Of a stretch of 64,000 nt of DNA, positions 55,195 through 63,563 are shown piece by piece; position 1 is the stretch's first letter, and the number at the start of each line of letters is the position of its first letter. The notes under the pieces are model-generated. The model saw only the letters and a program-made list of their open reading frames with translations. It had not been told where the DNA came from and ran no database searches. The position numbers were made by a program, and so were the translations under genes. This DNA is from JBPEWY01 sp965224095 (GTDB taxonomy: Bacteria > Bacteroidota > Bacteroidia > Flavobacteriales > Flavobacteriaceae), in contig OZ245039.1 in NCBI GenBank assembly GCA_965224095.1, forward strand, positions 2,976,001 through 3,040,000, written 5' to 3'.

Positions 55195-55475
55195 ATGGAG
55201 TTCATTCAGCCAAGGCTGACCAATTGAGCTATACTTTGCACAAGGCAAAGCCCCGCTAAAATGGAAATGAACTCCATCGGGAGGGCTAAACCAAAATCAC
55301 TTAATCTCTGACTCGCTTACGCTGAGATTCGCAGCCTTGCCTGCAGTACGTGCTGAACCAACGAACACCATCATCACCTAAATGTAATTTTGGTAACGTT
55401 CACCCGCAATTCGCTTTTTTTTAAATAAATTTACAAAAACGAACCGCTGAACGTCAACTACGTTTAGCCCTCCCG
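55195..55475 (+). repeat. Gene-less 281-bp cassette, copy 2 (attI-proximal)
   Basis: Exactly 281 bp, from ATGGAGTTCATT to CCCTCCCG. It occupies the first position after attI, where the most recent insertion is expected. Confidence 0.92.
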
Positions 55476-55490
55476 TTGTGGCTAATTTGA

Positions 55491-56135
55491 ATGAACAGAA
55501 TAATTTACATATTAATACTACTGACTTTTACAACTTGTAAGTCTATCGGACAAGAGAAAGTACTCTATCACGAATACTCACCAACAGCATCCAGTTGGAA
55601 TGTATTGGAATGGAATGTGAAAAACCCAAAAGACAAAAGATGGATAATTAGAGAAACCTTGGATAATAAAGGACGAGTGATATTGTTGGAGTTTTTAAAA
55701 AACGGAGAGCTTATCACAGACAATTTGTGCTATCTAGCAAATAGAGTTGAATTTGAGTATCTAGAAAATAAAATAATTGAAACCCTTTACGATTCTGACC
55801 AAGAATTACTCGCAACAGATTGCGAAATGTGGTATAAATCTGTTCATTACTTAAATAAGGACAATCAAATAGAAAAAATTGAGCGTTTCTCAAAATATGA
55901 TTTTACAAATATTAGTAAAGATGAAATAGAAAAATGGAAAACTGAATGGGCACCTGAATTAAGAATAGAAATGCCAAATTCAGAAACGATGTTACAAGTC
56001 GATTATTTCTATCACTCATTTGGAAAAATGAACGGAATTTATCCTGTTTCAGAGAATTTTAAACTGAATGAAGCTCATTACTATTATGGAGATGAACCAG
56101 AAAAAACATCAATTTTAAATGGAATAAAAAACTAG
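55491..56135 (+). CDS. Cassette-encoded exported protein
   Basis: 214 residues with a signal (ILILLTFTTCKS), perhaps a lipobox at TTC. It starts 15 bases after the cassette head TTGTGGCTA. The middle has a RHS/YD-like flavour (RETLDNKGRVILLEFLKNGELI). Its TAG stop is the first three bases of the R'' box. Family unknown. Confidence 0.72.
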   Translation: MNRIIYILILLTFTTCKSIGQEKVLYHEYSPTASSWNVLEWNVKNPKDKRWIIRETLDNKGRVILLEFLKNGELITDNLCYLANRVEFEYLENKIIETLYDSDQELLATDCEMWYKSVHYLNKDNQIEKIERFSKYDFTNISKDEIEKWKTEWAPELRIEMPNSETMLQVDYFYHSFGKMNGIYPVSENFKLNEAHYYYGDEPEKTSILNGIKN

Positions 56136-56260
56136 CCACAACAATGGCTATAATTCATTGTGGTTTTGTGCCACACCAAAATAAAAGTATTAATCAATGG
56201 CTGATTTCTCAGCGTAATAATCCTGCGGATGATTCCACAACGAAATCATAGCCTAGACCG
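56133..56260 (+). other. attC-like site, cassette R2
   Basis: The 128-bp element starts TAGCCACAAC, exact complement of the head TTGTGGCTA. L boxes GGCTAT / ATAGCC. It ends ACCG|TTGCC. Confidence 0.9.
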
Positions 56261-56272
56261 TTGCCAGTAATT

Positions 56273-57328
56273 ATGAAAGACCGACAAACAGCAGGACTAT
56301 TAGCAATATTTTTAGGAACATTAGGAGTTCATAAATTTTATCTTGGACAAAACCTATATGGAATTCTATTTTTATTACTAATAATTTTATTTCCTCTTGG
56401 AACTATAATAAGTGTTATTCAGGGGATAATTTGGTTATCACAATCGGATGAAAAATTCAATGCTAAATACGGATTTTCTGATTCTAACACGACCCAAACT
56501 ATTGTAGAATCATCTTCTTCTTTTATTAATTCTAACTTGGTAAAAGCAAAAAAATACACTCAAAAGAGTATTAGCAAATCATATTTAACTGGTTGCACTT
56601 GGGCATTGGCAAGTGAAACAGACAATATCCAATATATTTTTAGAGACAACAACAGTCTTCTCATATCAAAAAATGGACTTGTTGACAAAAGAACTTACGA
56701 ATTGATAATTGACAACAATAGTATTCTAATTAGCGACAACGAAAAAACAGAATTGTACAATATTGTGTTAGTACAAAATGATTTTTTATTCTTAAACAAA
56801 GTTTCCGAAAATAGAATTTTGAGATTTGCAAATCAAACAAAATTCAAAGACCTACTAAAGGCGGAATTCATAAAGATGGTCAATGAAATTGAAAAAGAGT
56901 ATAACAGGAAATCGACACCTAACAATGTTCTATATAGCTATCGTGATGAAAACGGAGGTCGAGTTGTAACAGAAGTCGACTTGAACGACGAAACTTTGGA
57001 CAAAACCACAAGGGAAAGGGCGATTTTACAAAATCAGATTAGGGAAGATTCAAATAAAAGATATAATTCAGACCCTGAATACAAAAATGCAGTTGATAAT
57101 GTCATTAATAATATGGTTTCCGGGAATGTTAATCGACAAAAAGACGTTTCGTTAGATACTAAATTTTACTATGTGGAAAGAGGTACTACATTTGGACCAA
57201 TTACAGGGAAAAAATTAATTTCTTTAGTGAATAATCAACAAATTAATAAAAACTGCTTTGTTCGACAAGAATCTGAAAACGGATTTGAAAAAAGAGCTTA
57301 CGAAATAGTTGAATTAATAAAAAAATAA
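56273..57328 (+). CDS. TM2-domain protein with C-terminal GYF_2-like domain
   Basis: 351 residues from ATG 56273 (a TTG sits on the cassette edge at 56261). An N-terminal TM2 domain (AGLLAIFLGTLGVHKFYLGQ, two helices) is followed by a helical middle, and a C-terminal GYF_2/DUF4339-type module (FYYVERGTTFGPITGKKLI...NCFVRQ). TM2 proteins sit in the inner membrane; the pairing with a peptide-binding GYF_2 domain suggests an adaptor or sensor. Confidence 0.83.
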   Translation: MKDRQTAGLLAIFLGTLGVHKFYLGQNLYGILFLLLIILFPLGTIISVIQGIIWLSQSDEKFNAKYGFSDSNTTQTIVESSSSFINSNLVKAKKYTQKSISKSYLTGCTWALASETDNIQYIFRDNNSLLISKNGLVDKRTYELIIDNNSILISDNEKTELYNIVLVQNDFLFLNKVSENRILRFANQTKFKDLLKAEFIKMVNEIEKEYNRKSTPNNVLYSYRDENGGRVVTEVDLNDETLDKTTRERAILQNQIREDSNKRYNSDPEYKNAVDNVINNMVSGNVNRQKDVSLDTKFYYVERGTTFGPITGKKLISLVNNQQINKNCFVRQESENGFEKRAYEIVELIKK

Positions 57329-57329
57329 C

Positions 57330-57457
57330 TACTGGCAACAATGGCTATAAGTAATTGCTTGTTCTCGTCTACTTCTGAAAATCCGCGAGGATTTTCAGTT
57401 TGGTGTGTACTTGCAAAGTTAAGTGCTAACCCACGCAACTACTCATAGCCGAGACCG
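57330..57457 (+). other. attC-like site, cassette R3
   Basis: 128 bp starting TACTGGCAAC, exact complement of the head TTGCCAGTA. L boxes GGCTAT / ATAGCC with inner hairpin GAAAATCCGCGAGGATTTTC. It ends ACCG|ATGG. Confidence 0.9.
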
Positions 57458-57738
57458 ATGGAGTTCATTCAGCCAAGGCTGACCAATTGAGCTATACTTT
57501 GCACAAGGCAAAGCCCCGCTAAAATGGAAATGAACTCCATCGGGAGGGCTAAACCAAAATCACTTAATCTCTGACTCGCTTACGCTGAGATTCGCAGCCT
57601 TGCCTGCAGTACGTGCTGAACCAACGAACACCATCATCACCTAAATGTAATTTTGGTAACGTTCACCCGCAATTCGCTTTTTTTTAAATAAATTTACAAA
57701 AACGAACCGCTGAACGTCAACTACGTTTAGCCCTCCCG
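57458..57738 (+). repeat. Gene-less 281-bp cassette, tandem copy 3
   Basis: First of four head-to-tail copies with an exact 281-bp period. Confidence 0.95.
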
Positions 57739-58019
57739 ATGGAGTTCATTCAGCCAAGGCTGACCAATTGAGCTATACTTTGCACAAGGCAAAGCCCCGC
57801 TAAAATGGAAATGAACTCCATCGGGAGGGCCAAACCAAAATCACTTAATCTCTGACTCGCTTACGCTGAGATTCGCAGCCTTGCCTGCAGTACGTGCTGA
57901 ACCAACGAACACCATCATCACCTAAATGTAATTTTGGTAACGTTCACCCGCAATTCGCTTTTTTTTAAATAAATTTACAAAAACGAACCGCTGAACGTCA
58001 ACTACGTTTAGCCCTCCCG
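57739..58019 (+). repeat. Gene-less 281-bp cassette, tandem copy 4
   Basis: Second tandem copy; it differs by one base (GGCCAAACC for GGCTAAACC). Confidence 0.95.
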
Positions 58020-58300
58020 ATGGAGTTCATTCAGCCAAGGCTGACCAATTGAGCTATACTTTGCACAAGGCAAAGCCCCGCTAAAATGGAAATGAACTCC
58101 ATCGGGAGGGCTAAACCAAAATCACTTAATCTCTGACTCGCTTACGCTGAGATTCGCAGCCTTGCCTGCAGTACGTGCTGAACCAACGAACACCATCATC
58201 ACCTAAATGTAATTTTGGTAACGTTCACCCGCAATTCGCTTTTTTTTAAATAAATTTACAAAAACGAACCGCTGAACGTCAACTACGTTTAGCCCTCCCG
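58020..58300 (+). repeat. Gene-less 281-bp cassette, tandem copy 5
   Basis: Third tandem copy. Confidence 0.95.
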
Positions 58301-58581
58301 ATGGAGTTCATTCAGCCAAGGCTGACCAATTGAGCTATACTTTGCACAAGGCAAAGCCCCGCTAAAATGGAAATGAACTCCATCGGGAGGGCTAAACCAA
58401 AATCACTTAATCTCTGACTCGCTTACGCTGAGATTCGCAGCCTTGCCTGCAGTACGTGCTGAACCAACGAACACCATCATCACCTAAATGTAATTTTGGT
58501 AACGTTCACCCGCAATTCGCTTTTTTTTAAATAAATTTACAAAAACGAACCGCTGAACGTCAACTACGTTTAGCCCTCCCG
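58301..58581 (+). repeat. Gene-less 281-bp cassette, tandem copy 6
   Basis: Fourth tandem copy; it is followed by CCCG|TTGTAGGTA, the head of the next gene cassette. Confidence 0.95.
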
Positions 58582-58605
58582 TTGTAGGTAATTAAAACGA
58601 ACAGA

Positions 58606-59229
58606 ATGAGTGAACAAATGATTGGAATTTTAGGAGGATTGATTGGTTCAATTCTAACAGTTGTTATAACTAAAATTCTTGATTTAGTTCAAAAGAAGAA
58701 TGAATACACCTATGACTTAAAAAAACAATTTTTCAGTAAAAAACTACAAGCTGCCGAAGCAGCTATTATGCAATATTCTCTTTTTTCAGATGCCTTAAAT
58801 CAATTGATAATTCTATTTGGAAGATATAAGGAAGGAGAAACAGCAGTTGGCGAAAATTTGAATAATAACCTATTAAAACAAATAGATGAAAAAATAGCTC
58901 AAGCTAATAGTTCCTCTTTAGCACTATCAAGTTCTATTGGACTCTATTTTGACTTGACTTCAAATTATACGGCAAATGAAATTCTAAATGGATTTTATGA
59001 TAATTTAAATATGTTGGCACCTTATTCGGAAAATGTGGAAATAACTCACGAACAATATTTGAGATTTATTGGAACTGAACAGGAAAAGGAAGCTTTTCAA
59101 ATATACCAACAAGCCGAAGATTATATGGCTCAAGCAATGAAGAATGTAGCTGAAGGATACAAAGTATTTGATGAAGAATTGAGAAATCAGATAAGCCAAA
59201 TTAGAGAAGAAATGAAAAAATACGAATAA
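58606..59229 (+). CDS. Cassette-encoded single-anchor coiled-coil protein
   Basis: 207 residues with one N-terminal membrane helix (IGILGGLIGSILTVVITKIL) and a long helical, Glu/Lys-rich body. No family recognised; the shape recalls small envelope sensors or defence-associated membrane proteins. It starts 25 bases from the cassette head. Confidence 0.72.
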   Translation: MSEQMIGILGGLIGSILTVVITKILDLVQKKNEYTYDLKKQFFSKKLQAAEAAIMQYSLFSDALNQLIILFGRYKEGETAVGENLNNNLLKQIDEKIAQANSSSLALSSSIGLYFDLTSNYTANEILNGFYDNLNMLAPYSENVEITHEQYLRFIGTEQEKEAFQIYQQAEDYMAQAMKNVAEGYKVFDEELRNQISQIREEMKKYE

Positions 59230-59234
59230 ATAAC

Positions 59235-59362
59235 TACCTACAACATTGGCTATAAACAATTGCTATTACAGGCTTATCCTGAAAATTCCTGTGGAATTTT
59301 CAGCTTTGTGTATACTTACAAAAGTTTGTGTTAACCCAAGCAACTGTTCATAGCCGAGACCG
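59235..59362 (+). other. attC-like site, cassette R8
   Basis: 128 bp starting TACCTACAAC, exact complement of the head TTGTAGGTA. L boxes GGCTAT / ATAGCC. It ends ACCG|ATGG. Confidence 0.9.
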
Positions 59363-59643
59363 ATGGAGTTCATTCAGCCAAGGCTGACCAATTGAGCTAT
59401 ACTTTGCACAAGGCAAAGCCCCGCTAAAATGGAAATGAACTCCATCGGGAGGGCTAAACCAAAATCACTTAATCTCTAACTCGCTTACGCTGAGATTCGC
59501 AGCCTTGCCTGCAGTACGTGCTGAACCAACGAACACCATCATCACCTAAATGTAATTTTGGTAACGTTCACCCGCAATTCGCTTTTTTTTAAATAAATTT
59601 ACAAAAACGAACCGCTGAACGTCAACTACGTTTAGCCCTCCCG
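59363..59643 (+). repeat. Gene-less 281-bp cassette, copy 7
   Basis: 281 bp with one change (CTCTAACTC for CTCTGACTC). It lies between cassette R8 and the peptidase cassette. Confidence 0.93.
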
Positions 59644-59666
59644 TTACCCATAAGCTAAACTGACCA

Positions 59667-60461
59667 TTGAGAATACTGCTTCACATCATAATCATCGTTC
59701 TTTTAACAATTATTACCCAAATCGGCGGAATTATTTATTTAATTTCTGTTTTATTAATAAAACGGACATCAAAAAAAAGACGACTAAAACGAATTGGAAT
59801 TTTTGCAGGGCTTTACTTATCAACTACTTTTTTGATTGTCCCAAATGTTGCACCAATTTTCGGACGTGAAAAAATTAAAGAAACGGAATTTCTAAAAGCT
59901 CATTCGTTCTTCTATAAACTTGCAAATCGGAATTACGTAAGACCAGAACTGAATTCTACTCTTCAAAATATTTCTCTGGATTTACAAAAATTCAATTATG
60001 GCTTGAAATTGATTTATTTGGACGCAAATTTCCCATTCATAGACAGGTTTCCTCTTTTACCACATTTAAGCCACAACGACGGAAAGAAAGTTGACGTTTC
60101 CCTGATTTACGAGGAGCCAAATGGACAATTGACCAATAAAAAACCATCAGTAAGCGGATATGGAGTTTACGAAAAACCAACTGCAACCGAATATAACCAA
60201 AATGCAGATTGCAAACAACGTGGGAATTGGCAATATGATTTCCCGAAGTATTTGACTTTAGGAACTATCAACAAAGAAATTGAATTTTCCGAAAAGGGAA
60301 CTCGTGAATTAGCGAATTTGATTTTACGTCAAAACAGCATCGGAAAATTATTTATTGAACCACATTTAAAAAAACGACTGAATTTAACAAACAGAAAAGT
60401 AAGGTTTCACGGTTGTCAAGCTGTTCGACACGATGACCATATTCATTTCCAATTAAAATAA
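59667..60461 (+). CDS. Membrane-anchored LAS-type (M15/M74-like) metallopeptidase
   Basis: 264 residues from a TTG start (no ATG fits). Two N-terminal membrane helices (to about 60) lead to a domain with HLSHNDGKKVDVSLIY (His...Asp ligands) and a C-terminal HGCQAVRHDDHIHFQL (HxH), the metal pattern of LAS peptidases such as VanX, MepA and hedgehog-type enzymes. It may cut peptidoglycan peptides. Full cassette R10. Confidence 0.75.
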   Translation: MRILLHIIIIVLLTIITQIGGIIYLISVLLIKRTSKKRRLKRIGIFAGLYLSTTFLIVPNVAPIFGREKIKETEFLKAHSFFYKLANRNYVRPELNSTLQNISLDLQKFNYGLKLIYLDANFPFIDRFPLLPHLSHNDGKKVDVSLIYEEPNGQLTNKKPSVSGYGVYEKPTATEYNQNADCKQRGNWQYDFPKYLTLGTINKEIEFSEKGTRELANLILRQNSIGKLFIEPHLKKRLNLTNRKVRFHGCQAVRHDDHIHFQLK

Positions 60462-60467
60462 AAAGCC

Positions 60468-60596
60468 TATGGGTAACACCGGCTATAGTTCATTGCTTCT
60501 GACTTTCCTCTCGGAAAGTCCTCGCAAATTTGCTATCTTCGGTTTACGGCGGAAAATCCTCGCGGATTTTCACGCAACGAAACCATAGCCAAACCG
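60468..60596 (+). other. attC-like site, cassette R10
   Basis: 129 bp starting TATGGGTAAC, exact complement of the head TTACCCATA at 59644. L boxes GGCTATAGTT / AACCATAGCC. It ends ACCG|TTGGG. Confidence 0.9.
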
Positions 60597-60607
60597 TTGG
60601 GCACAAT

Positions 60608-61465
60608 ATGATGAAAACCAGAAATCTCGAAATAGAATCATATTTATTTGAAAGTGAAAGCGGTCAATTTAGAGCAATTCCATTTTTTGAACTTTCAATT
60701 GATGAAGTTGTCATTTATCAAAACCAACAACCTAAATATTTAATAGATTTCAATCTCAAAGAATCCACATTTATAATACAAATTAAGGAATCAATGGAAA
60801 AAGGATTCGACCTTGAAGAAATAATATATGATTGTGGAGTTTATGCTGGTTTGAATTGGACAACGGAACATAATATTGAGGGAAGAGAAATTCCTAATTC
60901 TCAACAAAAGGAAAATATCCAATTAGAAGTCATTGAATCATTCGATGATGTTGCTAACGAATTAGCGTTTATCGCATCCGAAAATTTTGCAGAATCTGAA
61001 TTGATAGATGAAAATACAATGTTTGACAAATATTTAGTCGAAGACAAGAACGGCTATTATGGATTGGCATCAAAAATCATTGATAGAAAAGAAAATATCG
61101 AAAAACTCATTGAATTTATTTTTCAAACTAAATTGGAATTGAATCCTATCAGACAATCTGATAATATTTTAATTTATGATTTAAGTCAATTAATAGGACA
61201 AAACATCACTACGAAAGAACTGGAAGAAAAGTACATCGATTGGATAGAATTAACCGAACGACACAACACTTTAGATGAATATGCTAGTATGCTAGGTTTG
61301 ATTGACTTTATAGATTATAAAAAGAATAAAAAAAGACTGATTTTAAGAGTTGAAAAGAAAATACTGTGCCCAACAACGTATAAAAATAATGGCGGGGATT
61401 TTACAGAAACAAACAATAACAATAAAAACAAACTTTGGTCTAAACTGAAAAGTTTCTGGTCTTAA
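60608..61465 (+). CDS. Cassette-encoded hypothetical protein reading into attC
   Basis: 285 residues from ATG 60608 (upstream frame is attC). It is acidic and soluble, with EIIYDCGVYAGLNW and two repeated helical segments. Family unknown. The last about 33 codons lie inside its attC (61365-61492), so the C-terminal tail (CPTTYKNNGGDFTETN...) is attC-encoded. Confidence 0.72.
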   Translation: MMKTRNLEIESYLFESESGQFRAIPFFELSIDEVVIYQNQQPKYLIDFNLKESTFIIQIKESMEKGFDLEEIIYDCGVYAGLNWTTEHNIEGREIPNSQQKENIQLEVIESFDDVANELAFIASENFAESELIDENTMFDKYLVEDKNGYYGLASKIIDRKENIEKLIEFIFQTKLELNPIRQSDNILIYDLSQLIGQNITTKELEEKYIDWIELTERHNTLDEYASMLGLIDFIDYKKNKKRLILRVEKKILCPTTYKNNGGDFTETNNNNKNKLWSKLKSFWS

Positions 61466-61492
61466 AACCGCCACTATTCTTATACAAGACCG
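61365..61492 (+). other. attC-like site, cassette R11
   Basis: 128 bp starting TGTGCCCAAC, exact complement of the head TTGGGCACA at 60597. L boxes CGTATAA / TTATACA. It ends ACCG|TTGGGCG. Confidence 0.88.
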
Positions 61493-61521
61493 TTGGGCGT
61501 CATTAAAAGAAAATCGAATAA

Positions 61522-63330
61522 ATGGAATTTTACGATAGAATAAAAGAGCAAGTTGCTGAACTGACTGTAAGTGAAAATTATCAGAATGATGGAACAGCAT
61601 TCGGGCATTTTATCATTAAAGAGTGCTTTAACAAAATTATCGACTTTGAGTATGACGGAAATGATTTTGACCAATTCATAAAAGACCACATTGTAGATAT
61701 GGCAAATGACTTGGGAAATGATGCCATTTTTACAAATCAAGCAAATAATGAAATTTTAGTTTTTCAATTCAAATACTCTAAAAACCAATTACTGAACACG
61801 AACGAGATAAAGAAAAATAAACGATTTGTTGATTGGCTCATTGGTTTAACTGATGAAAATCTATCTGCTAATCACAAACTGCAAAAAGTGATTGACGAAG
61901 AGCTATCACAAATTCTAACACCACAAAACATTAAAGACAATAATTTCTACATTACCTTTTACTACATAGATTCCGACTTTATTGGAAATATCAAGACAGA
62001 CATTAATGCACTTCACACGAATTACAGGGATAAAAACGTAAATTTTGATATTCGATACTACAACTACCAAGAATTGGAAGAACTGTATGACGATATTGAA
62101 ATTCCCAAAAACGAAGTAGAGTTAAGATTTGTAGAAAACGAGATTTTCGCCAAAAAACTCACATATTATGATAATGAAGAAACAAAATTAGAAACCGTAG
62201 TAACCTCAATCTATGCCAACTCATTAAAACCAATAATTGAAGATAAAAAAGAGCTAATACTTGCACTAAATGTGAGATACTACAAAGGCGAAAATGAAAT
62301 AAACTCGAAAATAAAAAAAGAATATTCCAAAGGAGAGAAATCAAACTTTTGGATTCTAAATAACGGAATAAATGGTGTCTGTCAAGATTTTGAAATTAAC
62401 GACAACAACACTTTGACAATTAAAAACTTTCAAATCGTAAATGGTGGTCAAACAGCAAAAACACTAACAAGAATTGTAAATGACCTGCCAGACAACGTTC
62501 AAATTTTACTCCGATTAACCAAAGTAAAAGACAAAACAAGAACTTCTAAAATATCAATGGATATTGCTGTTGCAAGTAACAGCCAAAATGCAATTAGTGC
62601 TAGAGATTTACATTCCGGAGACAGAATACAAAATAAGATTTTTGAACACCTTGATAGAGTTGGAGTATTCTATGATAAAAAAGACGGAGAATGGGCGACT
62701 GTTAACAAAAAGAAATATAGAAATCCTTTTGGAAAAAGTCCTATGCACCTTAAAATCAGAAATTTAGATTTAGGCGTTTCTTACTTATCATTTTACTTAC
62801 AATTACCCATATCAACTGTAGGACGGCACAAATTAGTGTTCTCTGACTTATATTATGACAAAATCTTTGACACGTCAAAAAATGAAGACGACCAATTCTA
62901 TAAACTCATATTAGCATATCGGATTGCAGAGAGAGTTAATGATATTAAGAGTGAGAAATACAATAATTACGAGATTTTATGGAACAACTACATAAATGAC
63001 GTTTTGCTTTCACTATCTGCACTTTATTTCTATCAAGACAAATTACATAAGGTTGATTCGATTGAAAGTTTATCAGTCGAACTTTCTGATTTTATTCCGA
63101 ATGGTCAAATAAACCCAAGTGAAAGATATACGCTGACACTTGATTCAGATTTTGACAATTTTGTAATTAAAGAGATAAAAGCCTTGCAATATTTACTTGA
63201 TGTAATGAAACAAGCTAAAAAATTTCAAGGAGAAGAATGGTTGCCAAATGACACTAATAAGTGGTTAAAGAAAGACGGAACTTATAAAGGAATCTTTGAA
63301 GCCGTAATAAAGAAATTAAAAGAAGAATAA
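61522..63330 (+). CDS. AIPR-family (abortive phage infection-like) protein
   Basis: 602 residues. The central FWILNNGINGVCQDFEI and FQIVNGGQTAKTL blocks (about 280-315) are the signature of the AIPR family, first described from lactococcal phage-abortive plasmids. A following AVASNSQNAISARDLHSGDRIQ block fits the family. It is probably a cytosolic antiphage effector or nuclease-like protein; the mechanism is not known to me. It fills cassette R12, the largest gene of the array. Confidence 0.85.
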   Translation: MEFYDRIKEQVAELTVSENYQNDGTAFGHFIIKECFNKIIDFEYDGNDFDQFIKDHIVDMANDLGNDAIFTNQANNEILVFQFKYSKNQLLNTNEIKKNKRFVDWLIGLTDENLSANHKLQKVIDEELSQILTPQNIKDNNFYITFYYIDSDFIGNIKTDINALHTNYRDKNVNFDIRYYNYQELEELYDDIEIPKNEVELRFVENEIFAKKLTYYDNEETKLETVVTSIYANSLKPIIEDKKELILALNVRYYKGENEINSKIKKEYSKGEKSNFWILNNGINGVCQDFEINDNNTLTIKNFQIVNGGQTAKTLTRIVNDLPDNVQILLRLTKVKDKTRTSKISMDIAVASNSQNAISARDLHSGDRIQNKIFEHLDRVGVFYDKKDGEWATVNKKKYRNPFGKSPMHLKIRNLDLGVSYLSFYLQLPISTVGRHKLVFSDLYYDKIFDTSKNEDDQFYKLILAYRIAERVNDIKSEKYNNYEILWNNYINDVLLSLSALYFYQDKLHKVDSIESLSVELSDFIPNGQINPSERYTLTLDSDFDNFVIKEIKALQYLLDVMKQAKKFQGEEWLPNDTNKWLKKDGTYKGIFEAVIKKLKEE

Positions 63331-63333
63331 CAA

Positions 63334-63460
63334 ACGCCCAACATTGGCTATACGTAATGCGGGCGAAAGTGCTGATATGAAAGTAATTACATTAAATAAA
63401 CTAACTGCTTAACGGAAAGTGAAGTGCCTCGAAATCCCGCACTACGCATAGCCGAGACCG
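63334..63460 (+). other. attC-like site, cassette R12
   Basis: 127 bp starting ACGCCCAAC, complement of the head TTGGGCGT at 61493. L arms GGCTATACGTAATGCGGG / CCCGCACTACGCATAGCC pair over a long stretch. It ends ACCG|TTGCC. Confidence 0.9.
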
Positions 63461-63504
63461 TTGCCTACAATACGAGAAAACCAATCAAACTTACAGCTTG
63501 AAAT

Positions 63505-63543
63505 AAAAAAGTCTCAAAAGTAAGGAGATTAACTCTTGAGACT
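63505..63543 (-). terminator. Intrinsic terminator of the YdhR-like gene
   Basis: AGTCTCAAGAG / CTTTTGAGACT on the minus strand, followed by a T-run. It lies 20 bases after the minus-strand gene. Confidence 0.8.
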
Positions 63544-63563
63544 CAACTACAAATAATGGTTTC

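Noticed and set aside
57458..58581. Tandem repeat as a CRISPR array
   Set aside because: The whole 281-bp unit repeats with no unique spacers and no cas genes nearby; each unit has the R/L box layout of a cassette.
30823..63460. Intergenic repeats as insertion sequences or MITEs
   Set aside because: No transposase and no target-site duplications; the inverted boxes are different for each unit and match only their own unit, which a MITE family would not show.
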